NCBI GenBank assembly: GCA_028683385.1
Contig: JAQUIJ010000003.1
Location: 372,001-436,000, forward strand
Direction of reading: 5' to 3'
Length of the DNA: 64,000 bases
Origin: Prolixibacteraceae bacterium
GTDB lineage: Bacteria; Bacteroidota; Bacteroidia; Bacteroidales; Prolixibacteraceae
Numbering within the stretch: the first letter of the stretch is position 1; every line of letters starts with the position of its first letter. The notes below the pieces were generated by a model, which was given only the letters and a program-made list of their open reading frames with translations, was not told the origin of the DNA and made no database searches. Shown in pieces: positions 26,043 to 34,874 of this stretch. A program made the position numbers and the translations under genes.

Positions 26043-26951
26043 ATGGCATCACTAAAAAGTTGGATTAAGGCGGCACGATTGAGGACTTTGCCATTGGCTA
26101 TGTCTGGTATTCTGATGGGAGCAGCGCTTTCTTATCTGGACGGTGGATTTAATCGAATAGTCACAATCCTGGCGGTTGTGACGGCGTTGTTTATTCAGAT
26201 ATTTTCGAATTTTGCAAACGATTACGGCGATTCGCAGAAAGGAACCGACAATCAACATCGTGTTGGGCCAAAGCGGACGGTACAGAGTGGTGAAATAAGC
26301 CCGTACCAGATGAAAATTGGAATGATTGTTCTGATTATTCTCAGTCTGGCTACTGGAATCTGGTTGGTAGCCGAAGGAACAAAAGGCCTTGATTTGCCAA
26401 TGTTTCTGATTTTTCTGGCATTTGGAATTGTGGCTTTGATTGCCGCTTATCGATATACCGCGGGAAGCAATCCATATGGATATGCCGGATTTGGCGATGT
26501 GGCCGTATTTCTTTTTTTCGGTTTGTTGCCAGTTGTTGGTACCTATTTCCTGAATACTCACCGTATCACTCCGGAACTGTTTTTACCTGCGATCAGTATC
26601 GGCCTTTTCAGTACTGGTGTTCTGAATCTGAACAATATGCGCGACATTGAGAATGACCGTAATTCGGGGAAACACACAGTGGTTGTACGAATGGGTAGTT
26701 CTAAAGCAAGAATCTATCATTCATTACTGATTGTCATCGGAATATTGAGTTCAGTTTTGTTTAATGCGATATCTGGAAAGTCTGCTTTTCAGTGGCTATT
26801 TCTGCTTGCATTTCCATTATTTATTCGCGATTTGATTCAGATCAATCAGATCGTTGAACCGCGTAAATTCGATTCTTTTCTGAAAAAATTATCGCTAACA
26901 ACTCTACTTTTTACAGTGCTGTTTGGGGTGGGAATTATTCTAAGTCATTAG
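26043..26951 (+). CDS. menA: 1,4-dihydroxy-2-naphthoate polyprenyltransferase MenA
   Basis: A 302-residue integral membrane UbiA-family prenyltransferase that attaches the isoprenoid tail to DHNA. The first Asp-rich motif is in NFANDYGDSQKGTDN, the second in LNNMRDIENDRNSGK. Eight or nine hydrophobic helices are seen, and the N-terminus SWIKAARLRTLPLAMSGILMG is typical of MenA. The start is 3 bp after the DUF2971 stop, so menA is now co-transcribed with that gene. It ends against the convergent upp gene, with overlapping hairpins between them. Confidence 0.95.
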   Translation: MASLKSWIKAARLRTLPLAMSGILMGAALSYLDGGFNRIVTILAVVTALFIQIFSNFANDYGDSQKGTDNQHRVGPKRTVQSGEISPYQMKIGMIVLIILSLATGIWLVAEGTKGLDLPMFLIFLAFGIVALIAAYRYTAGSNPYGYAGFGDVAVFLFFGLLPVVGTYFLNTHRITPELFLPAISIGLFSTGVLNLNNMRDIENDRNSGKHTVVVRMGSSKARIYHSLLIVIGILSSVLFNAISGKSAFQWLFLLAFPLFIRDLIQINQIVEPRKFDSFLKKLSLTTLLFTVLFGVGIILSH

Positions 26952-27003
26952 TCATTGGGAAAAAGTCAAAACCCGACTTTTCTAATGACTATTGACTTTT
27001 TCC
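26943..27003. terminator. Overlapping hairpins between convergent menA and upp
   Basis: Two interleaved inverted repeats lie here: AGTCATTAG (26943) with CTAATGACT (26982), and GGAAAAAGTCAA (26958) with TTGACTTTTTCC (26992). AAAAGTC/GACTTTT offers a third, local pairing. They cannot all form at once. The position between converging genes suggests a bidirectional terminator. Confidence 0.55.
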
Positions 27004-27006
27004 TGA

Positions 27007-27669
27007 CTAGTGCGAATCAATTTTTGCTCCGAAAGCTAAATCGCCGGCATCGCCAAGCCCCGGAACGATATATGACATTGAGGTCATCTCAGAGTCAACA
27101 GCTCCGATCCATAAAGTTACATTATCAGCAGTAATGTGTTTGGTTACATATTCAACGCCCTGAGCGCTGGCAATAATTACAACCAAATGAACATGTTTGG
27201 GACTTCCTTTTTTCAAAAGAGCCTGATATCCTACTTCCATTGATGCTCCCGAAGCTAACATCGGATCAGAAAGAATGACATCTTTGCCATCGAGTAAAGG
27301 TGTGGCCAGATATTCAAATTCGATGTGAAATTCACCAGCTTCGTCGTATTTCCGGTAGGCCGATATGAACGCATTTTCAGCACGATCAAAAATGTTGAGT
27401 AAGCCTTGCTGAAGAGGTAATCCGGCACGTAAAATTGTTGCTAATACTGGGTGCTGAACCAAGGTTTCTACCGGGGCAACTCCGAGAGGAGTTTTTATGT
27501 CGGTAGTTTGATAGTCCATAGTTTTGCTGATTTCGTAGGCGAAAATTTCACCCAAACGCTGAAGATTTCTGCGAAAACGCATTGGATCTTTTTGAACTAC
27601 TTCGCACCTGATTTCTGAAATGAACTGATTGAATATGGAATTTGAATCCCCAACGATATTTACCTTCAT
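27007..27669 (-). CDS. upp: Uracil phosphoribosyltransferase
   Basis: A 220-residue salvage enzyme converting uracil and PRPP to UMP. The PRPP-binding loop reads ILSDPMLASGASM, and the uracil-contact region near the C-terminus is YIVPGLGDAGDLAFG. RAGLPLQQGLL matches the family's dimer region. The length is standard. It converges on menA; its start is 90 bp downstream of the FemAB/GNAT-like gene. Confidence 0.95.
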   Translation of the reverse strand: MKVNIVGDSNSIFNQFISEIRCEVVQKDPMRFRRNLQRLGEIFAYEISKTMDYQTTDIKTPLGVAPVETLVQHPVLATILRAGLPLQQGLLNIFDRAENAFISAYRKYDEAGEFHIEFEYLATPLLDGKDVILSDPMLASGASMEVGYQALLKKGSPKHVHLVVIIASAQGVEYVTKHITADNVTLWIGAVDSEMTSMSYIVPGLGDAGDLAFGAKIDSH

Positions 27670-27759
27670 GATCTAAAAAGTTTCGGCGAAAGTAATTAAA
27701 ATTACCTAATCAAAAGAATGCTGTACAATATACAAGCAAGAACTTTTAATGGTATTAAT

Positions 27760-28686
27760 TTACTTTTTGAAAATTTGGAGAAGTCTTGGTAGCTGGTTTT
27801 GATGAACAGAATAATACGTTTCGGGTATTGCGCCAAAACCAGCATAAAATCGTGCAATTCCTGCAATATTTGAACCTTCGAAATCTAGAATTTGCTTTTT
27901 GCTGGCATTGTTTTGAATAAAGGTGTCGATGAGTAAAAACATGGCGCTTTGTTCAATCCCGGTTTGATTGGATGATGCTGCCAGATAAATGCTTTTCTGA
28001 TTTGAAGTCAGAAAGAAAACCGATGCAATCAGATTATTGGCAGAATCCCATGCTCCATAGATTTCGCCGAGCTGATGATAGAGCGCATAACTAATGACTT
28101 TATGAAGCGCTTGATAGTGTTTGTTTTTTATTTCAGGAGATTTTTCAACTAGATTAATTTTAGTAAAATTCAGAAACTGGTTAATGTCGTAAACTGAAAA
28201 AATACTGACTTTATTCTGAATGGCTTTTTGAATGTTCCTTTTGGTGTTTGAGTTATAATAGGTCCGGATATTGTCTGCTCCCGAATGAAGGTGAAGTTGA
28301 TAAGTTGTATTTCTTCGGATATTGTAACTATCAACAGTAGGCAAGTTCCCCAGATTCAGGTTCATATCCGTCAGTCGGAATTGTTTTGGGATGGAATTAA
28401 GAAACTGATTGACTATATCAGGCTCAGGTGGAAAATTAGAGAAAATGCCAAGTTGCTGGGTAAAAAATGGCTGATAAATATAGCTTATCCCATATTTTTT
28501 GTTGTTGACCAAAGGCATAATATACAGGTAATCACCCCAAATCAAGGCATCCCAGTAAGTGCAAATCCGGTCGAGATACCAACTGTAGGCATAAACAATC
28601 CCAAAGGTTGAATTGGCAATACATTGATCCCATTTTGCACGGTCAATGTCTTTGTTGGCAACAAATTTGATTTCGGGATTACTCAT
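27760..28686 (-). CDS. FemAB/GNAT-like acyltransferase of unknown substrate
   Basis: A 308-residue soluble protein with a doubled GNAT-like fold of the kind found in FemAB or BioF2-type acyltransferases. Recognisable parts are AYSWYLDRICTYWDALIWGD near the start, the central KRNIQKAIQNKVSI, and IYLAASSNQTGIEQSAMFLL followed by DFEGSNIAGIARFYAGFGA near the end. Such proteins transfer aminoacyl or acyl groups to cell-surface precursors. It overlaps the polysaccharide deacetylase gene by 8 bases, which supports a cell-envelope role. The substrate is not deducible. Confidence 0.65.
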   Translation of the reverse strand: MSNPEIKFVANKDIDRAKWDQCIANSTFGIVYAYSWYLDRICTYWDALIWGDYLYIMPLVNNKKYGISYIYQPFFTQQLGIFSNFPPEPDIVNQFLNSIPKQFRLTDMNLNLGNLPTVDSYNIRRNTTYQLHLHSGADNIRTYYNSNTKRNIQKAIQNKVSIFSVYDINQFLNFTKINLVEKSPEIKNKHYQALHKVISYALYHQLGEIYGAWDSANNLIASVFFLTSNQKSIYLAASSNQTGIEQSAMFLLIDTFIQNNASKKQILDFEGSNIAGIARFYAGFGAIPETYYSVHQNQLPRLLQIFKK

Positions 28687-30037
28687 TCTCCAAAATTAAT
28701 CCTTTTTCGAGAATTTGTTCAAAAACCTTGCGCCACTCCAACCATTGCCCCGAATCTTTTAGCGACTCGTTATGCCACAGGCTGACGAAAGTCCCGTTTA
28801 CATTTTTCACTTCGGTCATCAATTCTTCAATCAAATGCCATGCTTTTTGCGGTTTTAGGTGCATGTAGTTTTTCAGGGTTACATCCATCGTTTGAAACGG
28901 GTGAATGATCAATTCCGCAGGTTGATTCTGACTTAAATCAAAAAATGGAAATGGAGTGCAAGTTCCGGCCCGAAAGCCAGCCAGACTTGCAAAGCCCATG
29001 GTGTAATCGTCGGTAACGCCCAATTTCAGAAGGTTTTGATAGGTTTTCGGGAATTTCAGTTTTAAATAATGCTGACGGCTTTGGGTTACTGGTTGGTGAA
29101 TAATTTTTTCGAGCCTTTCTTTTTCCTTTTCAAACAACCAAGGCTTATCATTTGAGGCATACGATGGATGAATGCCTACTTTACAGACTGATGCCAGACT
29201 GGCAATCAGCTTCCGGAACGGTTTGTTTTTGTATGAAACATTTTTGTCGAATTGATTGCGGTCGCCAATCAGGAAAAAGAACATGAGGTGATCGAGTTTC
29301 GACTGATAGGTTTCAAGAATGTATTGGTAAGTATCGTAAGGATCATTACTAAGCCGAAAGAAAACTGCAATTCGTTGTTTGAATTCGTTCCAATGTCGAT
29401 TCATCGCAGCTTTCGCGATGCCTCCAAGTGAAATAAGCAGGCTCTTGTTCTTGAATGCCCACGCATTGTCGATGTCGATGGTGGTAATCAACTGAAAAGT
29501 CCGTTTTCTAATTGTGAACTGCGGAAATTGTTCGCTTATTTTTTCTGCAATCCAATAGGCCATTTGATCGACGATTGGCTTTTTCTGCATATCAAGTCGC
29601 ACCAGTAGATTTTCAGAATCAGTGAAACGTTTGTGTTCGTCGGTGGTTTCGCCGAGGTATTCTTCGTATCTCGAAATCAGGTAAAAAGTGGCAGCAAATG
29701 GATCAAAAGGAAGGATCGAGTCATCAGAAGTTGGAAAAAACAGTTGCGTTTGCTGATATTCAACGATCTGAATTTCCTGAATGGAAATGCTTTTTTCAAA
29801 CAGAATTGGCTGAGCTTTCAGAAATAATCCGGAGGAAAGCGTGGTTGATGAGTAGTTTATTTTCGGTAATTCTGACTGCCGAAACTCTTCAGGATTGGAT
29901 GTGAAAACAAGATCAACGCCAAGGATCGTTTGGAAGATAAAACCAAAAGTGTATTCTATCCGCGAGGTAATCTCCGGAGTAAAAATTAGGATTTTGCTAT
30001 GAGTTGTATTTTCCACAAGCGATAATTTTTTCGGCAA
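28679..30037 (-). CDS. Polysaccharide deacetylase family protein (NodB-like)
   Basis: A 452-residue protein. The N-terminal 120 residues form a divergent domain seen in Bacteroidota homologues (PEITSRIEYTFGFIFQ, FDPFAATFYLISRYEEY). The C-terminal NodB-type region has TTIDIDNAW (aspartate motif), VGIHPSYASN (histidine motif) and FRAGTCTPFPFFDL. Metal-dependent de-N-acetylation of a glycan is expected. The catalytic residues are not a perfect match to classical NodB motifs, so activity is likely but unproven. It is 2 bp after radC and overlaps the FemAB/GNAT-like gene, giving a three-gene unit. Confidence 0.75.
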   Translation of the reverse strand: MPKKLSLVENTTHSKILIFTPEITSRIEYTFGFIFQTILGVDLVFTSNPEEFRQSELPKINYSSTTLSSGLFLKAQPILFEKSISIQEIQIVEYQQTQLFFPTSDDSILPFDPFAATFYLISRYEEYLGETTDEHKRFTDSENLLVRLDMQKKPIVDQMAYWIAEKISEQFPQFTIRKRTFQLITTIDIDNAWAFKNKSLLISLGGIAKAAMNRHWNEFKQRIAVFFRLSNDPYDTYQYILETYQSKLDHLMFFFLIGDRNQFDKNVSYKNKPFRKLIASLASVCKVGIHPSYASNDKPWLFEKEKERLEKIIHQPVTQSRQHYLKLKFPKTYQNLLKLGVTDDYTMGFASLAGFRAGTCTPFPFFDLSQNQPAELIIHPFQTMDVTLKNYMHLKPQKAWHLIEELMTEVKNVNGTFVSLWHNESLKDSGQWLEWRKVFEQILEKGLILENE

Positions 30038-30039
30038 AG

Positions 30040-30729
30040 TCAGATCAGTCCTTCATCTGCGAAGCTAAAGTACGCATCATTCCCGATAATCAGATGATCC
30101 AATACCGGAATATCCATGTGTTTTCCGGCTTCCCTGATTTTCCGGGTGATTTCTTTATCGGCTTCGCTCGGAATAAGGTTTCCTGAAGGATGATTGTGGC
30201 ACAGAATAATGGAACAGGCAAGCTTATCGAGAGCCATTTTCAGGATAATCCGCACATCGATCACTGTTCCTGAAAGCCCGCCCTGACTGACCATCATTTT
30301 ATCGATCACCAGGTTATTCCGGTTGAGCAGCAAAACCCAGAATTCTTCGTGTGGCAAGTCACTCAGCAAAGGTTTGAAAATTGCTGCACCATCAGCGCTC
30401 GTCACCACTTTAGGCTTTTCGTCGGGTTCCGATTCTTTTCGTCGCCGGCCAAGCTCCAGAGCTGCCATAATGGTTATGGCTTTCACTTCGCCAATGCCTT
30501 TGAATTTGCGTAAGTCGTTGATGGTTTTCTTGCCTAGTTCGTTGAGGTTGTTATTTACCGAAGCCAAAATGCGGCGCGATACTTCCACCGCCGATTCGTC
30601 CAAACTTCCTGATCCGATTAAGATTGCAACCAGTTCTGCTTCCGACAGCGAGCGGATTCCCTTTACCAGCATTTTCTCGCGGGGACGATCTTCAACAGCC
30701 CATTCCTTGATGCTTAGTTTTTTATACAT
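30040..30729 (-). CDS. radC: RadC/JAB domain protein
   Basis: A 229-residue protein. The start at 30729 (MYKKLSIKEWAVEDRPREKM) is the typical RadC opening; the frame to 30780 adds 17 residues. A helix-hairpin-helix region (LRKFKGIGEVKAITIMA) is followed by the JAB metalloprotease-like core with HNHPSGNLIPSEAD. Despite the name, a DNA-repair role is not established for the family. It lies 2 bp before the deacetylase gene and the three genes read in one direction. Confidence 0.92.
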   Translation of the reverse strand: MYKKLSIKEWAVEDRPREKMLVKGIRSLSEAELVAILIGSGSLDESAVEVSRRILASVNNNLNELGKKTINDLRKFKGIGEVKAITIMAALELGRRRKESEPDEKPKVVTSADGAAIFKPLLSDLPHEEFWVLLLNRNNLVIDKMMVSQGGLSGTVIDVRIILKMALDKLACSIILCHNHPSGNLIPSEADKEITRKIREAGKHMDIPVLDHLIIGNDAYFSFADEGLI

Positions 30730-30860
30730 GGTTAAAGCTTTATGCTTAACTAAGTTATGAAACTGGGCTGAATTTGCCAAAAGATTTTTGTTGTCTTACA
30801 CTGGATACAAAATCCGGAGAAAACGCTTTCCCCGGATTTGCATATACGTTTTAAGGTATT

Positions 30861-33188
30861 TTAGATTTGAACACCTTCCATCGATTTTTCCAGTTCCTCG
30901 GCCATACTCAGGAATTGGTCAACCGTTAATTCCTTTAAATAAATGAGCCCGTGAGTGGCGCGAACCAGCGGCTTTTCGTGTTGGTAGAAGAAATTCTTTC
31001 CTAAAAGGAACTGGATTTGTTTCAGTTGTTCGACCCAAATGCGCTGAGTAAGCTGGCTGAATTTTCCATCGAGCTGATAACTTGGGAATGAGGCATCAAC
31101 CTGGCTCAGATAACAGTCGGTAAACGACGAATCAAGAATGGCCAGAGCATTTAACGAAACCGGAACAACAACTTCGGTATCGGCAGGATGATATCGGAAC
31201 CAAACATTCCGGTATCCAATCACCCGAACTTTCGACAGATCTTCTTCTTTTTTCCATTCTTTTACGGCAGCCGCAATTGATTTCAGAACCTTATAGTGTG
31301 TGTCAGGTCCACTTCCTTCGGGATCCATAGCCAGGCTAATACGGGTAGGTTTGTATTTTCTGAATTCTTCCAGAACTGGCAATACATCGCGGGTATTATC
31401 AGGTTGTTCTCCAAAAACAGAACCCTGATAAAATCCCAATCTAAGGTGATGAACATTTTTAACCGGAACACCGTAATGCGCCCATACCAATTCTTCCTCC
31501 ATTTCACGTAATGTTCCTTTCAGAGTCTGTATTTTAGGTGGATTTTTACCTCCGTCGTAGGTGTTTTTCAGGCTCTCCAAAATTTCGAAGATCGTGTTAA
31601 CCAATTGTTCTTCGTTGCGTATTTCCCAAATTTCAACAATAGCCCGAACTAAACGGTGACAGACCCCGCGACGTTTTTCAGCATTATCGTTGGCGGCTAC
31701 ACTGTCCAGGTAATGGTAAATGTCTTTGTCCCATTTGTATTTATAACCGTCTTCAAAGAAATCAGGAAATCTGATCATTTCAATCTTCCCTTTACTGATG
31801 AGGCTAAGCGTTTCAGTTAGCAAGTCAATCACATATTGGTTGATCACCGATGTAAATCCTGAAGTCAGTACCGAGAAATGGAACTCGTTGCTGGCATCCC
31901 TTAATTGCCGGTTAGCATAGGGCATGATGCCAAGCATAATGTCGTCGTGGTGAGGTCCGGTATGGTAATACACCTGATTTGATTCACGTTCGATGCCTTT
32001 GCTTAGTTTCGCGGTAATCGAATCGATAACCGACTGAACCGTGTTTTCATTCAGGTTCGGAATCATGCGGCAATATCTGTCTGCCTTTAAGTCCTCAATT
32101 GTTAAGCGATGTCCAAATTTGTTGATCTTCGGACAAAGATCGATGATCGCCCGTTCAGTTTTCTGGTGCGACCATTCGCCAGTTTGGTAATATTTATCAA
32201 CGCTGTCGGTTAATTTCACTGCCGCTCCGTTGGTCAGGTAAAACCTGGCATTCGATAATTTGTGCAACGAACTTGCCGGATATTGGTTCGATGGCTCATT
32301 TTCGAGCGAATCTTTAATAACATCAGCAATAGCCTCCCCGGCAGCAAAAATAATTGCGGTTGAATCCGGATTGAAAGTGATTGTTTCGAGTCCGATGGTA
32401 ATGACTAAACGGTGACGCGAAACTTCAATTCCACCTAAATCGCCTGCAGAAACGGCCTGAGTTTCAAAATTGGTAGCAGTCAGTCGGGTTGTCGAAAAAT
32501 GGTCGGTTCCGCGAGTGTTGAACGCAATGTGCCCATCGGGACCAATGCCTCCGAGGAAAAAACCGATACCACCCAGTGCACGAACTTTCTGTTCGTATTC
32601 AGAGCACCAGTTATCGATCATTAAAATTGATTTTTGCTGAATTTTTTCCAGCGGACTTTTTGATTCACGGTAACGCAGCGATAAGTCAATTTTCAGATCT
32701 GGGAAAACCTCGTTGTATGATTTTCCATCGGCTAAAGGAATGAGATCGGAATTGATGAGCAACGCTTTATTTGGATCGAGTCCAAATCCTTTGATGTAGT
32801 AGGTCTCGATGTAATTGCAAAAACTGTTGTGTTGTTTGGATGAAATTGGATAGAATTCGTCCATCTGAACAAAATGCAGACCACTTAAATCAGGTTTCTT
32901 AACTCCTGAAAGTCCGTAGGTATTCAGAAGAGTCTGTCCTTTTGGGGAATCCCAGTTTTCAAGAAAAAATTGAGTGTATTTGATGAAATATTGCGATGAT
33001 TTGCTTGTTGGAAGACTGATCACACCATTGGGATTTTTAGCTACCCATTCCAGAAAACGGAGGGAAGCAAGCATTCCCAGTTTCGGAAAATTTTCAACGG
33101 TAATGTAAGGCATTTGGGTACTCATCTGATCAATGCCTGCTTGTTGAAGGAAAACTTTTTCAACCTGACTGAATTCTTTTGCTATCAT
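30861..33188 (-). CDS. Glucosamine-6-phosphate deaminase fused to a PIG-L-type deacetylase domain
   Basis: A 775-residue two-domain protein. The start at 33188 (MIAKEFSQVEKVF) is preferred to the frame start at 33236. Residues up to about 380 are NagB-like, with LHFVQMDEFYPIS and GGIGPDGHIAFN carrying the deaminase catalytic segments. From about 400 on it is PIG-L/LmbE-like, with the metal motif PHHDDIMLG (His413-Asp416) and a late YHPADTEVVVP segment. The pairing suggests that one protein handles an N-acetyl or amino sugar in two steps. It is 77 bp downstream of a ROK regulator, its probable controller. A fusion of this kind is known from Bacteroidota; the reaction of the second domain is not. 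Confidence 0.85.
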   Translation of the reverse strand: MIAKEFSQVEKVFLQQAGIDQMSTQMPYITVENFPKLGMLASLRFLEWVAKNPNGVISLPTSKSSQYFIKYTQFFLENWDSPKGQTLLNTYGLSGVKKPDLSGLHFVQMDEFYPISSKQHNSFCNYIETYYIKGFGLDPNKALLINSDLIPLADGKSYNEVFPDLKIDLSLRYRESKSPLEKIQQKSILMIDNWCSEYEQKVRALGGIGFFLGGIGPDGHIAFNTRGTDHFSTTRLTATNFETQAVSAGDLGGIEVSRHRLVITIGLETITFNPDSTAIIFAAGEAIADVIKDSLENEPSNQYPASSLHKLSNARFYLTNGAAVKLTDSVDKYYQTGEWSHQKTERAIIDLCPKINKFGHRLTIEDLKADRYCRMIPNLNENTVQSVIDSITAKLSKGIERESNQVYYHTGPHHDDIMLGIMPYANRQLRDASNEFHFSVLTSGFTSVINQYVIDLLTETLSLISKGKIEMIRFPDFFEDGYKYKWDKDIYHYLDSVAANDNAEKRRGVCHRLVRAIVEIWEIRNEEQLVNTIFEILESLKNTYDGGKNPPKIQTLKGTLREMEEELVWAHYGVPVKNVHHLRLGFYQGSVFGEQPDNTRDVLPVLEEFRKYKPTRISLAMDPEGSGPDTHYKVLKSIAAAVKEWKKEEDLSKVRVIGYRNVWFRYHPADTEVVVPVSLNALAILDSSFTDCYLSQVDASFPSYQLDGKFSQLTQRIWVEQLKQIQFLLGKNFFYQHEKPLVRATHGLIYLKELTVDQFLSMAEELEKSMEGVQI

Positions 33189-33265
33189 TGTTATTCGTTT
33201 TGAAGGATTAAACTGCTTGTTGAAACAAGTAACCATTTAACCCTGATTTGAGTTTACTACAGATG

Positions 33266-34492
33266 TTAATTTCTATCGAGAACATGTTCCAGAAATAATG
33301 CAGCGACTCCTTGTATGCCAGCTTGGCTGCCTAATTCCGAAACTTTTATTTCAATTTCATTGCCTAATTCCGGATTACAAAAAATCTGAATAGACTGCTG
33401 AATGGGTGGAAGAATAAACTGGTTGGCTTCCGACATTCTTCCGCCCAGAATAATCAATTCAGGATTAAAGATCTGGATGAGATAAGCAAGGCCTTTCCCA
33501 AGCCAGTGGCCAACATTGGCCAGAATTGAGATCGAATACTGGTCGCCCATTGTTGCTGCCTGAACAACTTGTCTGATTTCATTATTCTCCTGATCGTGGT
33601 CTTTCAATTCACCAAGAAAAGTTGAACGGCCTGTTGCCATTCCTTCTTTTGCCATTCGGGCAATTGCTGTGCCCGATGCAATGGTTTCGAGACAGCCTTG
33701 TTTGCCGCATTTGCACAATATTCCGTTGTCAACCATTGGCAAATGCCCGAACTCACCGGCAAATCCATCGCGTCCTTTGTACAACTTCCCGTTTACGATG
33801 ATCCCCAGGCCAATACCCCAATCGAGGTGAATGGCCAGCACATTTTGTCGTGCATGAGCCAATCCAAATCGAAGCTCGGCAAATGCCCGTGTTTTGGCGT
33901 CATTTTCAATCAAAACTTCCATCCCGAATTTCTTCCTGAATACTTCAGCAACAGGTTGGTCAGAAACCATGTATGTTTTATTTATACCTGTCTCCGAGTC
34001 AACCATTCCCGGCATTTCAATTCCAATACCCAATATTTTTTCTCGTGGAATCTGCTTTTCGCGGATGACGTTTTCGGTAAACTCAACAATTGGATCGATG
34101 ATGGTTGTTCCGTGCGAAATGGTGAGTGTTAAGATATGATCGTCGGTAACCTTCTGGTTTTTTGCATTGAATATGGATACCGAAGTTTTGTATATGTTTA
34201 TTGAAATGCCAATGATGTAGAAAGCATCCTCTTTGTTGCCATACAAATTAGGCCGTCGTCCTCCGCTCGAATTGCCTTGTCCGAGCTCCTCTACGAGCCC
34301 TTCTGCTTTCAACTCGTTGAGAAGGCTGATTATCTTTGGAGTACTGAGTTTGACAAACTGGCCGAGATCGGTGTTGGTCATTGCACCATAGAGGAATAAA
34401 TTCTTGATTATTTTCCGTTTCTGAAAATTATTTTTCAGTTCCACGACATTCATATCGCTTCCTTCATCCTGATTTACCTGAGAAAAAGTCAT
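33266..34492 (-). CDS. ROK family transcriptional regulator (NagC-like)
   Basis: A 408-residue protein (395 from the second Met at 34453). An N-terminal winged helix-turn-helix (residues 25-85, AMTNTDLGQFVKLSTPKIIS) precedes a sugar-kinase-like ROK domain. The domain has the glycine-rich LDWGIGLGIIVNGKLY segment and the zinc motif GHLPMVDNGILCKCGKQGC. Such proteins repress amino-sugar or xylose-type genes and release DNA on binding a sugar phosphate. The next gene is a NagB fusion, so glucosamine 6-phosphate or N-acetylglucosamine 6-phosphate is the likely effector. It could alternatively retain kinase activity. Confidence 0.85.
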   Translation of the reverse strand: MTFSQVNQDEGSDMNVVELKNNFQKRKIIKNLFLYGAMTNTDLGQFVKLSTPKIISLLNELKAEGLVEELGQGNSSGGRRPNLYGNKEDAFYIIGISINIYKTSVSIFNAKNQKVTDDHILTLTISHGTTIIDPIVEFTENVIREKQIPREKILGIGIEMPGMVDSETGINKTYMVSDQPVAEVFRKKFGMEVLIENDAKTRAFAELRFGLAHARQNVLAIHLDWGIGLGIIVNGKLYKGRDGFAGEFGHLPMVDNGILCKCGKQGCLETIASGTAIARMAKEGMATGRSTFLGELKDHDQENNEIRQVVQAATMGDQYSISILANVGHWLGKGLAYLIQIFNPELIILGGRMSEANQFILPPIQQSIQIFCNPELGNEIEIKVSELGSQAGIQGVAALFLEHVLDRN

Positions 34493-34625
34493 AATTGAAA
34501 AATTTACCTCGGTTTATGGAAATACAAATGTATTTTATTTATTTGTGAATCAAATCACAACTTTCGTTAAATATTTAAAAAGTTTTAATGATTATTTCGT
34601 TGGAACTGCTGTCAATGGGTTTTAC

Positions 34626-34727
34626 TAAAAAGAGAAGAGCGGTGACAACCACCGCTCTTCTCTAAACAAACAACTAAAATTACCTTACGAACTTTGCTTT
34701 TCACAAAAAAACCAATCAACCCAAAAA
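34626..34727 (-). ncRNA. Candidate small RNA 1 (about 100 nt)
   Basis: A TATTTTTG box at 34732-34739 on the minus strand matches TAnnTTTG and TTGACT lies a little upstream. About 95 bases later comes a perfect 14-bp terminator. The RNA between them ends with a C-free, G/T-rich stretch containing TTTAGTTG just before the terminator, as does candidate 2 near 53.8 kb. The alternative is a long 3' UTR of the DUF5009 gene. Confidence 0.35.
34631..34663 (-). terminator. Strong intrinsic terminator, 14-bp perfect stem
   Basis: AGAGAAGAGCGGTG and its exact complement are separated by 5 bases and followed on the minus strand by TTTTTAG. It is 212 bases beyond the DUF5009 stop, which is far for a simple gene terminator. 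Confidence 0.85.
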
Positions 34728-34874
34728 AGTTCAAAAATATAAATTGCAAAGTCAAGTGTAAGTACGCTAAGCGACTCTTCATTGTTTCATAAATGGCTTG
34801 AATTAACAATTATTAGCAACACAAATATGAAGTCTTGGTTTTTCAGTATTAGTTGCCGGCTGATATTGCGTTAA

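Larger units (their letters stand above)
34493..34874. other. Non-coding gap with candidate small RNA
   Basis: This gap of 382 bp between the DUF5009 gene and the ROK gene (both minus) contains the candidate RNA and terminator listed separately. The rest, next to the ROK gene, is AT-rich and presumably holds its promoter. A 65-codon frame at 34612-34809 is not regarded as a gene. Confidence 0.5.

Noticed and set aside
34612-34809. 65-codon open frame on the minus strand
   Set aside because: It reads through the perfect terminator hairpin at 34631-34663 and has no recognisable protein features; it overlaps the candidate small RNA.
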